DNA from: BJHL01 sp040378885
Lineage (GTDB): Bacteria; Planctomycetota; Phycisphaerae; Phycisphaerales; UBA1924
Assembly: GCA_046316615.1 (NCBI GenBank)
Contig: JBKDAN010000026.1
Coordinates: forward strand, 1 to 64,000
Direction: 5' to 3'
DNA: 64,000 nt
Below, in pieces: positions 57,311 through 64,000 of this stretch. The translations under genes were made by a program, and so were the position numbers. The notes under the pieces were generated by a model. The model had not been told where the DNA came from and searched no databases. It saw nothing but the letters and a program-made list of their open reading frames with translations. Each line of letters starts with the position of its first letter. The first letter of the stretch is position 1.

Positions 57311-58606
57311 TCATCCCCGCAAGATCGCCCGGGCTGCCGCTTCCCCGGAACGTACTGCCCCCTCCATTGTTGCGGGCCAGTCGGTCGCGGTGTAGTCACC
57401 GGCAAGCACGATCGCGTCGCCGCCGCGTGCGCCGTCGGGCAGGGGCTGGGGCCTTGCCTGCTCAAACGCGGGCGTGGGGACAAAGGTGGCGAAGCGTTCT
57501 TTCACGCTGCGGGCACGCACGACGCGAGCGTCTGCCGCATGCGGCAGCCACGTTCGCACGTCGGTGGCTACTCGGTCGATGATTGCGGACTCGGGCAAGT
57601 CCATCCATGCGTCAGCCGCACTGATCACCGCGTGCACAACGCAGCCTGCGTCGTCCTTGCGGAAAAGCCATTGCGTGCTGCAGCACACCAGGACGGCGTG
57701 CGGAGTGTTTAGCACGGGGCGATCAAACGTGACGTGGACGCCCAAGATGGGCGAATGCTCTGCTCGTGCGAGCTGCGGTGATCGCGGATCGGATGATGGC
57801 AACCACTTGCGTGCTTTCTCAAAGGGGGTGGCGCAGACGACCGCATCGAATCGATAGTCGCCTTCGCGCGTTGCGATGCGCTTCGGCTCCAACTCCTCGA
57901 CACCTTCACCCATCCGTACTTCGCCGCCTGCTTCGGACAGCAATTGCTCCGCTGCGTCGTATAGAGCCACGAGCGGCACTGTGGGGATGCCGATGCGAGA
58001 TGCCGTCGCGCCGCTAAGAAGTCCATCTTGAAACACATGCATGGCACTGCTGGCCGCGACGCGATCAACTTCTCCATTGCACGCCGAGACGATGACGGGC
58101 GCCCAGAAGCGTGCGATGGCATCTTCACTCTGCTGCTGCTGTCGCAGCCACGCGCCGAACGTCACGTCGCGGAACGCATCGCGATCACAGATTGCAATCT
58201 GCCCCATGGCCGCGGCGATCATCACCTTGTCAACACCACTCAGAAACCGCGACCGCAGAAAGCTCGCCGCGTGTGATGCAAAGCCCGGCAGCACCGGTGC
58301 GAGCCGCATGGGTTCGAGCACACTGACGCGGCCGCCCGCTTCGACCCACCACTGCCGATCATGCCACGCGATCTGGTCGCTCTTCCCCAAAGCTGCGAGG
58401 AACGCGAGATAGCGATGGCAGCATCCCAGCGCGACGTGCTGGCAATTGTCGATTGTCTCGCCAGACTGCTGATCAACAAAGCTGGTGGCACGACCGCCGA
58501 GCCGACGCCTTTGCTCGAAGAGCGTCACACGAACGCCACGCCTTGCCAACGCAACCGCGCACGACAACCCGGCAAGACCGCCGCCTGCAATGCCGACCGA
58601 CCTCAT
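57311..58606 (-). CDS. hpnE: Hydroxysqualene dehydroxylase (squalene-associated FAD oxidase)
   Basis: A 431-residue FAD-dependent enzyme that reduces hydroxysqualene to squalene, the last step of the HpnCDE route. The dinucleotide-binding motif GIAGGGLAGLSCAVAL, GGRATSFVDQQSGETIDNCQHV, a central VIVSACNGEVDRVAAS and the C-terminal AIVLAGDYTATDWPATMEGAV are typical of HpnE and phytoene-desaturase-like proteins. ATG 58606 overlaps the TGA of hpnD (ATGA). The upstream frame to 58675 is a shadow. It is the last gene of the hpnC-D-E operon. Confidence 0.93.
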   Translation of the reverse strand: MRSVGIAGGGLAGLSCAVALARRGVRVTLFEQRRRLGGRATSFVDQQSGETIDNCQHVALGCCHRYLAFLAALGKSDQIAWHDRQWWVEAGGRVSVLEPMRLAPVLPGFASHAASFLRSRFLSGVDKVMIAAAMGQIAICDRDAFRDVTFGAWLRQQQQSEDAIARFWAPVIVSACNGEVDRVAASSAMHVFQDGLLSGATASRIGIPTVPLVALYDAAEQLLSEAGGEVRMGEGVEELEPKRIATREGDYRFDAVVCATPFEKARKWLPSSDPRSPQLARAEHSPILGVHVTFDRPVLNTPHAVLVCCSTQWLFRKDDAGCVVHAVISAADAWMDLPESAIIDRVATDVRTWLPHAADARVVRARSVKERFATFVPTPAFEQARPQPLPDGARGGDAIVLAGDYTATDWPATMEGAVRSGEAAARAILRG

Positions 58607-59520
58607 TGCTGACTCCGTGTGCCAACGGACCACTGCTGCACGACTGCACGCAAGCCGATGAGCATCTTGCGCCATGTCGCGATGCGTGCTCGCGGCCCGA
58701 TGACCGCTCGTGTGGGCTGGTTGCGCAGGGTTGTCAGCACGCCCTGATACACGCTGGTCATGGCATGCAGCACGGGCACGAATCGAGGATCAATCATCTC
58801 TTCGAGCCCGCGCGACGACTCGTGGTACGCGTCGGCTTTGGCAATGAGCTCGCGCACGAGACTCTCGCAATGTGCGGGCTGCCTCCAGGCAAGCAGGTCT
58901 TGGCGCGACAACCCGTGACGAGCGAGCATTTCGTCGGGCACGTAGGCGCGCGGACAGGCGGCTCTCGCGTCGGTTGCGATATCACGCGCGATGTTGATCA
59001 TTTGGAACGACCGCCCACGTGCGTCGGCCTTGGCGAGCGCGACCTCTCGTGATTGTCCAGACCGCAGCCCCCACACATGCGTGCAAACAAGACCAACTGT
59101 GCCGCCCACGAGGTAGCAGTATCGCTCCAACTGCTCATCACGCTCGAGCGGCGTGTGATCAAGATCCCACGCCAAGCCGGCGAGCATGTCACGTAGCCAC
59201 ACTTGTGGGATCGCTGCCTCTCGCGTCGCCCACGCAAAGGCAGGCCAGCAACCTGTCGGATCACTTTCGCCCGCCATCGCCAGTTCGCTTGATCGACGAA
59301 ACTGCTCGAAGGCCTGCGCCGCCTCGTCACGACTCGCGGATTCATCGACGATGTCATCACCCAGTCGCATCCACGCGTAGACGGCGTAAAGCACGTCACG
59401 CTGCGGGCGCGGTGATGCGCGCAAGCCCCACCAGAAGTTGCGAGCCTGCGTGCGCACGACAACGCCGCAATCGTTGAGCGATGCCTGCAGCTGCGTGGGA
59501 TGGACACCCGCAACGGTCAT
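58603..59520 (-). CDS. hpnD: Presqualene diphosphate synthase
   Basis: A 305-residue prenyl-transferase-like enzyme fusing two farnesyl diphosphates to presqualene diphosphate. First aspartate motif LGDDIVDE, second INIARDIATDA, with YCYLVGGTVGLVCTHV and CPRAYVPDEMLARHG as in HpnD. It starts 6 nt after the hpnC stop, and its own stop overlaps hpnE by four bases. N-terminal ATG preceded by no strong site, in line with coupled translation. Product feeds HpnC (see next entry) and then HpnE. Confidence 0.92.
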   Translation of the reverse strand: MTVAGVHPTQLQASLNDCGVVVRTQARNFWWGLRASPRPQRDVLYAVYAWMRLGDDIVDESASRDEAAQAFEQFRRSSELAMAGESDPTGCWPAFAWATREAAIPQVWLRDMLAGLAWDLDHTPLERDEQLERYCYLVGGTVGLVCTHVWGLRSGQSREVALAKADARGRSFQMINIARDIATDARAACPRAYVPDEMLARHGLSRQDLLAWRQPAHCESLVRELIAKADAYHESSRGLEEMIDPRFVPVLHAMTSVYQGVLTTLRNQPTRAVIGPRARIATWRKMLIGLRAVVQQWSVGTRSQQ

Positions 59521-59526
59521 GCAGCA

Positions 59527-60483
59527 TCATTCGTCACTAGTTGGCGGCCGGACGCCCCGAATCGCACCCCAGTACGCCCGCAGCAGAAGTTTCAGACGGG
59601 CCGCCTTGCTCAATGTGGGTCGCTGCCACAGGGTGGTGTATCCGCCCTCATCCACCAGCCGCAAGGTCTCTTCTCCACCGCGTCGAAACAGCCACAGAAT
59701 CCACGCGAGCCTCACCGGCACCATCTGCTCCATGACCCGGCCTCGCCTGTACAGGTCCCAAGTTCGCCGCGAGAGCTCCCGAAACTCATCTGTCATCCGT
59801 CGGCGTGCGCTCGGATCACGAGGCTTGGCGATCCACTCGCGCAGCCGCTCGTGCGATACGCCGCCAAACTCGAACGGGATGTAGACGCGCCCACGCTCAT
59901 CCAGGTCGCGACGAACATCCTGCCAGAAGTTCGTCAGTTGGAGCGCGGTACAGATGCAATCACTGCATGCAAGCAGTTCGCGACTTCGCGGCGAATCATC
60001 AAGTCCCTCGCCATGCAACGCCAACACCAACCGCCCGACAGGATCGGCGCTTCGCCGGCAGTAGTGCAGAAGCTCATCCCACGTTGCGTACGAACTCACG
60101 TGCTGATCCTGCTCAAACGCATCGAGCAAGTCATCGAAGGCCTTAACTGGTAGTCGGCGCTCCCGCATGGTCTGCTGCAACGCGACAAACAACGGGTCGT
60201 CACTCCGCGAGAGCATCTGCCCGCGAGCACACTGCCTGAGCTTCTCCCGAAGCGCCTGCAAGTTCGCCAGACTGCGTGCACGAGAGGCATCGTCACGGCT
60301 ATCCGCGTCGCCCGCGTCGTCGGCAATACGGCAGAATGCGTACACGGCGGCATAGTCATCACGCAGTGCCGGCGGGACGAGACGCGAGAGAACGGTGAAG
60401 TTCTCTTTCGCCCCGCCGGTGATCTTGCGGACGTGCTCACGCGCGTGCGAAAGCACACCAGCCTCCACGCCGGCGAAGGACAT
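59527..60483 (-). CDS. hpnC: Hydroxysqualene synthase
   Basis: A 318-residue enzyme converting presqualene diphosphate to hydroxysqualene. Motifs: KENFTVLSRLVPPALRDDYAAVYAF (split), RIADDAGD (first Asp motif), and ALQLTNFWQDVRRDLDERGRVYIP, where FWQD is diagnostic of HpnC against HpnD. It is the first gene of hpnC-D-E, and its ATG (60483) has AAGGGACGGAG just upstream. An open frame upstream (to 60678) covers the divergent region toward ispH and is rejected. Squalene would be used for hopanoids or other triterpenes; the cyclase is not in the window. Confidence 0.92.
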   Translation of the reverse strand: MSFAGVEAGVLSHAREHVRKITGGAKENFTVLSRLVPPALRDDYAAVYAFCRIADDAGDADSRDDASRARSLANLQALREKLRQCARGQMLSRSDDPLFVALQQTMRERRLPVKAFDDLLDAFEQDQHVSSYATWDELLHYCRRSADPVGRLVLALHGEGLDDSPRSRELLACSDCICTALQLTNFWQDVRRDLDERGRVYIPFEFGGVSHERLREWIAKPRDPSARRRMTDEFRELSRRTWDLYRRGRVMEQMVPVRLAWILWLFRRGGEETLRLVDEGGYTTLWQRPTLSKAARLKLLLRAYWGAIRGVRPPTSDE

Positions 60484-60683
60484 CTCCGTCCCTTTCGCTT
60501 CGCGATCGTCCGCAACGCCCATGCGGGAGTATCTTTCGCACGCCAGTATGCCAACGCGCAACCCACGAAAACTCACAGCTTTCCGCATACCATTGCGAGC
60601 GTCGGTCTTGCAAGGCAACGCCACCGCCACCCGATTGGGCAGTTTCCGACGCATCGTCTCTGTTTCTCGGCTTCTCACGCCCC

Positions 60684-61733
60684 ATGCACCTCATCCTTCC
60701 CAATCCTCGCGGCTTCTGCGCCGGTGTTCGCATGGCAGTCGATGTCATCGATCAGGTCATTGACCTGTTTCCCGGCCAGACCATCTACTGCTACCACGAG
60801 ATCGTGCACAACAAGCACGTTGTCGGACGCTTCCAACACCATGGCGTCAAATTCATCGACGACTTGGAAGAAGTGCCCGAAGGCAGCATCATCGTCTTCA
60901 GTGCACACGGCATATCGCCCGCCGTTCGCAAGCAAGCGGCCGACCGCAGACTGACGCCCATCGACGCGACGTGCCCGCTGGTGACGAAGGTTCACGCCGA
61001 GGCGATCCGATACGCGCGTCAGGGGTACCAGATTCTGCTGGTCGGTCATAAGGACCACCAGGAAGTTGCCGGCACAAGTGGCGAAGCTCCAGAGGCCACC
61101 CAAGTGGTCGAAAGTCCCGAAGACATTCCCCACCTGGTCATCAAGGACCCGACGCGACTTGTCTACTTGACGCAAACCACGCTGAGCACCGACGACGCAG
61201 GTGTCATCATCGACGCGCTCAAGAAGGCCTTCCCGCAGATCAAGGAACCGCCAAGCAGCGACATCTGCTACGCGACCACCAATCGCCAGCATGCCGTGCG
61301 TCAGCTCGCGCCACATTGTGACATGGTGCTTGTGATCGGCAGCAAGAACAGCAGCAACAGCGTGCGCCTCACTGAGATCGCCCGCAATGTGGGTACGCCC
61401 GCCCGCTTGATCGACGACGCCAGCGAACTGGAGTGGAACTGGTTCCCCACCGGCAAAGAGCGGATTCTGATCACGGCTGGCGCGAGCGCTCCTGAAGATC
61501 TCGTTGCGGACGTCTGCCGAGCTCTTCTCACTCGCTTCGGCGGCACGATCGAAACAGCCGATGTCATGCCCGAAGACGTGGAGTTTGCCGCACCGGGCAA
61601 TCTCCGCAAGATCATGGTTGAGAAGGGTATTGATCCCAGCACACGCCGCTTCAAGATAGAGTCCCCCACCATCACGCAAGAGCTGTACGGCGCGGTTCCC
61701 ATCACGATCAACGGCTCACGCGTCAACGCCTGA
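60684..61733 (+). CDS. ispH: 4-Hydroxy-3-methylbut-2-enyl diphosphate reductase
   Basis: A 349-residue 4Fe-4S enzyme catalysing the last step of the MEP pathway, giving IPP and DMAPP. The three cluster cysteines lie in NPRGFCAGV (Cys12), DATCPLVTKVH and SDICYATTNRQ; HGV/EH residues (CYHEIVHNKHVV, FSAHGIS, GHKDHQEV) and ASAPEDLV follow the family. The ATG at 60684 gives the conserved start. The gene is divergent from hpnC with a 200-nt gap, so precursor supply and squalene synthesis may share regulation. rlmN is 27 nt downstream. Confidence 0.96.
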   Translation: MHLILPNPRGFCAGVRMAVDVIDQVIDLFPGQTIYCYHEIVHNKHVVGRFQHHGVKFIDDLEEVPEGSIIVFSAHGISPAVRKQAADRRLTPIDATCPLVTKVHAEAIRYARQGYQILLVGHKDHQEVAGTSGEAPEATQVVESPEDIPHLVIKDPTRLVYLTQTTLSTDDAGVIIDALKKAFPQIKEPPSSDICYATTNRQHAVRQLAPHCDMVLVIGSKNSSNSVRLTEIARNVGTPARLIDDASELEWNWFPTGKERILITAGASAPEDLVADVCRALLTRFGGTIETADVMPEDVEFAAPGNLRKIMVEKGIDPSTRRFKIESPTITQELYGAVPITINGSRVNA

Positions 61734-61760
61734 CCTCACACGCACACAAGTCCCCACTTC

Positions 61761-62945
61761 ATGCCAGCATCATCTCACATCTTTGAACACACGCCCGAAA
61801 GTCTCTCGCAGTGGTGCGAGCGGGTCAACATGCCCGCGTTTCGTGCCAAGCAGGTGCTGGAGTGGGTCTATCTCAAGGGCGTCATCGACCCCGCTGCGAT
61901 GAGCAACCTGAGCAAGCGTGATCGTGTCCAACTCTCCGCCGACATTCGCTTCTCGACGGGCGACATCGTCAAGGAACAACTGGCAACCGATGGCACCAGC
62001 AAACTTCTGGTGCAGTGGCACGAGCGCGACAACGCGTCCGCAGCGCCGCCAGTCGCGGCGGCAACCGCCCTGACGGTGCTGAACAACTCCGTGCTCGATC
62101 AGACACGGCAAACCGAGTGCGTGATGATCCCGGCGGAAGATCGCCGAACGGCGTGCATCAGCAGTCAGGTGGGCTGTCCGGTCGGCTGCAAGTTCTGTGC
62201 GTCAGGCATCGGCGGGTTGGACGAGAATCTCACGGCAGGCCGTATCGTGGAGCAGATATGGATGCTGCGTGACGCCATGCGTCGCCAGCAAGCAGGTCGC
62301 AACGCGCGGAGCGACGGCGACTTTCCTCGCATCACCAACGTCGTCTTCATGGGCATGGGAGAGCCGCTGAGCAATCTTGCCAACGTCATTCCCGCAATTC
62401 GCACAATCTGCGCCTTGTGGGGCCACGCCATCAGCGCACGCAAAGTGACGATCTCAACCGTTGGACTGCCCAAAGCGATCGAGAACCTCGCTGAACAACT
62501 CGAACTGCCCGTGACACTGGCGTTAAGTCTGCACGCGCCGAATGACACGATCCGCCGCCAGCTCATTCCGTGGGCCGAGTACACGACCATTCAGGATCTG
62601 CTTGCCGCTTGCCAGAAGTGGTTTGAGAAGACCGGCCGCGAGATCACGCTTGAGTACACGCTGCTCCGCGGCGTGAACGATCAGCCCCAGCACGCACGCG
62701 AATTGGCGGACATCGCCAAGACGATTCGCGCCAATATCAATCTCATTCGTTACAACGAAGTCAAGGGCATGCCTTTCGAGCGACCGCGAGACGAGGACGT
62801 CCGCGGCTTCCAGGAGTTCCTGCTCGCTCGGAACCTCAACGTCCACATTCGCGCCAGCCGTGGCCGCGACATTGCCGCGGCATGCGGTCAACTGCGTCAC
62901 GAAACAGGTCACAAGCAGCGCAAGCGAGAAACCGCTCAGCCCTAA
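61761..62945 (+). CDS. rlmN: Dual-specificity 23S rRNA/tRNA adenine-C2 methyltransferase
   Basis: A 394-residue radical-SAM enzyme methylating A2503 of 23S rRNA (and in some bacteria A37 of tRNA). The cluster motif CPVGCKFC has Cys139, 143 and 146; the catalytic cysteines are the one in VNYNEV-adjacent region not seen directly and Cys in the tail IRASRGRDIAAACGQL. GGLDENLTAGRIVEQI, VFMGMGEPLSN, KVTISTVGLP and LALSLHAPNDTIRRQLIP are family blocks. The region 86-118 before the cluster is longer than usual (NASAAPPVAAATALTVLNNS). It follows ispH by 27 nt, likely in one operon with def. Confidence 0.94.
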   Translation: MPASSHIFEHTPESLSQWCERVNMPAFRAKQVLEWVYLKGVIDPAAMSNLSKRDRVQLSADIRFSTGDIVKEQLATDGTSKLLVQWHERDNASAAPPVAAATALTVLNNSVLDQTRQTECVMIPAEDRRTACISSQVGCPVGCKFCASGIGGLDENLTAGRIVEQIWMLRDAMRRQQAGRNARSDGDFPRITNVVFMGMGEPLSNLANVIPAIRTICALWGHAISARKVTISTVGLPKAIENLAEQLELPVTLALSLHAPNDTIRRQLIPWAEYTTIQDLLAACQKWFEKTGREITLEYTLLRGVNDQPQHARELADIAKTIRANINLIRYNEVKGMPFERPRDEDVRGFQEFLLARNLNVHIRASRGRDIAAACGQLRHETGHKQRKRETAQP

Positions 62946-63012
62946 TCGCTGCGCACTCATCCACCTCCATCCTTCGTCCGTGGTTGCCTCGGTCTCACTA
63001 TCCTGCCCTCCC

Positions 63013-63555
63013 ATGCCTCCCGCTGTTCAACTTCAGATCTATCCCTCACGCGTCCTGCGTCAGAAAGCAAAGCCGATTGACGTCGTAAACGATGACGTCC
63101 GAGCGGTCATCGCCAAGATGTTTGAGATCATGGACGAAGAGGAAGGCATCGGCCTTGCCGCACCACAGGTTGGCCTGGCATGGCGACTCTTCGTGCTGGA
63201 TGTGCCCGAGAACCCCAAGCGAGGTTCACTCGCGACCAGCGACCCGCCCAGTGCGTCTGCCGGACGGATGGTGTTCATCAATCCTGTGCTTCGCTTCGAA
63301 GGCGCGGTCGAGCCGATGGAAGAAGGCTGCCTCAGTCTGCCCGACATCGCCGGCGAAGTGCTGCGCCCACCCATCGTGCATGTGACGGCCCTCGACGAGA
63401 ATGGCAAGTCGTTTTCGCTTACCGCAGGTGGTTTACTTAGCCGGTGCATTCAACACGAGACCGATCACCTGGACGGCGTACTCATCATCGACAAGATGAC
63501 ACAGCCCGCGCGGGTGAAGAATCGGCTCGCCGTGAAGAAACTCGAGCAGGGATGA
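63013..63555 (+). CDS. def: Peptide deformylase
   Basis: A 180-residue metal enzyme removing the formyl group from new proteins. Motif 1 GIGLAAPQVG (45-54), motif 2 EGCLSLP with Cys106, motif 3 QHETDHLDG with His148, Glu149 and His152. An insertion at about 70-84 (RGSLATSDPPSASAG) lengthens a loop, and its ending (RVKNRLAVKKLEQG) is usual. The start MPPAVQLQIYPSRVLR fits the family; the open frame to 62860 overlaps rlmN's 3' end. It ends 32 nt before the MFS gene on the same strand. Confidence 0.94.
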   Translation: MPPAVQLQIYPSRVLRQKAKPIDVVNDDVRAVIAKMFEIMDEEEGIGLAAPQVGLAWRLFVLDVPENPKRGSLATSDPPSASAGRMVFINPVLRFEGAVEPMEEGCLSLPDIAGEVLRPPIVHVTALDENGKSFSLTAGGLLSRCIQHETDHLDGVLIIDKMTQPARVKNRLAVKKLEQG

Positions 63556-63587
63556 ACTTCCGCATTGCTGCGTGCTAACGTCGCACG

Positions 63588-64000
63588 ATGTCTGCGGCCT
63601 CAAGCCCTGAACCATCTCCGCCTACGTCTCCCACACCTCACGACACGTTCGCCGCGCTGCGAATCAGCAACTATCGTCGTTACGCGCTGGGCTTTCTGAC
63701 ATCCGGCATGGGGCTTCAGATTCTCGCCACCGCCGTGGGCTGGGAGATCTACCACCGCACACAGGATCCGATGCATCTGGGCTACGCCGGCCTCGCGCGA
63801 GCTTTGCCCGTGGTGCTGTTTGCTCTGGTTGCTGGGCAAGTTGCTGATCGCTTCGAACGCAAACGCATCATCGTCATCACACAGTCAGCCTTCGCGTTTG
63901 CGGCATTAGCGCTTGCAATCGCGAGCTATCTGCAGTTGTCCATTCTCTGGTTGTATGTGCTGTTAAGCGTGTTTGGCTTCATTCGCGCGTTTGCGGGACC
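63588..64000 (+). CDS. MFS transporter, N-terminal part, runs off the window
   Basis: An open frame from ATG 63588 to the right edge (137 codons seen). After a proline-rich cytoplasmic start (SPEPSPPTSPTPHDTFAALRISNYRRYA), there are four membrane helices (LGFLTSGMGLQILATAVGWEIY, GLARALPVVLFALVAGQVA, IIVITQSAFAFAALALAIASYL, WLYVLLSVFGFIRAFAG) and the MFS loop motif GQVADRFERKRII (GxxxDRxxRR type). It resembles the EntS/MFS_3 exporters. Substrate unknown. The C-terminal two thirds lie outside the window. Thirty-two bases after def, so it may be cotranscribed. Confidence 0.85.
   Translation, partial: MSAASSPEPSPPTSPTPHDTFAALRISNYRRYALGFLTSGMGLQILATAVGWEIYHRTQDPMHLGYAGLARALPVVLFALVAGQVADRFERKRIIVITQSAFAFAALALAIASYLQLSILWLYVLLSVFGFIRAFAG

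Noticed and set aside
1..64000. CRISPR array, prophage or insertion sequence
   Set aside because: No regularly spaced repeats, integrase, transposase or attachment-like duplications found by reading; gene content is coherent throughout.

Overview
The window looks like a chromosomal segment from a GC-rich planctomycete, most likely class Phycisphaerae. The evidence is a type II pseudopilin with an H-X9-DG style C-terminus, a secreted protein ending in two GC-type dockerin-like modules (DIDFNNN...PEDQDVIDF), several VCBS/UnbV secreted proteins, an FHA-GspE fusion and a hopanoid/squalene operon. I see no phage, insertion sequence, CRISPR array, rRNA or functional tRNA. Two genes run off the ends: a secreted formylglycine-generating-enzyme-like protein on the left and an MFS transporter on the right.

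Layout. 1-12.8 kb: secreted FGE-like protein, FHA-GspE ATPase, serA, a methyltransferase, an ABC ATPase/permease pair, a VCBS/UnbV secreted protein, a second methyltransferase and a UbiD-family decarboxylase. 12.8-25.1 kb: B12-dependent metH, a small membrane protein, an RsbW-like/STAS partner-switching pair, a signal-anchored protein of unknown function, a very large secretin with a long leader, and a conserved unknown protein. 25.4-35.8 kb: ftsK, a secreted Met-rich protein, a SUI1/YciH factor, a membrane-anchored esterase, an Mn-type superoxide dismutase carrying two YegP-like repeats, an 857-bp non-coding gap and a divergent sigma-70 factor.

35.8-48.5 kb: PdeM-like phosphoesterase with an overlapping glycosyltransferase, a dicarboxylate/amino-acid symporter, asparagine synthetase, a PilZ-J-domain fusion, an AglD-like membrane protein, a GT2 enzyme overlapping thymidine kinase, a low-molecular-weight phosphatase, a MacB-type permease, queE, a zinc-ribbon protein and an SRPBCC protein. 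48.5-57.1 kb: DUF1028/VCBS/dockerin protein, lptE-like and TPR lipoprotein-pathway genes, a mutM-like glycosylase, nadK, a heptosyltransferase-like GT9 and a pseudopilin with a small membrane partner. 57.3-64 kb: hpnC-hpnD-hpnE (squalene from farnesyl diphosphate) divergent from ispH (last step of the MEP isoprenoid pathway), then rlmN, def and the MFS gene.

The most unusual items are: a family of short palindromes with a GGA loop, one or two of which are inserted in frame inside conserved enzymes (metH, ubiD); two domain fusions I do not know as standard (MnSOD-YegP and PilZ-J domain); and two long non-coding leaders with good promoter matches (upstream of the secretin and of the sigma factor). 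Most of the rest is housekeeping. Start codons were chosen by hand from domain alignment, Shine-Dalgarno-like sequences and overlap with neighbours; several are GTG.
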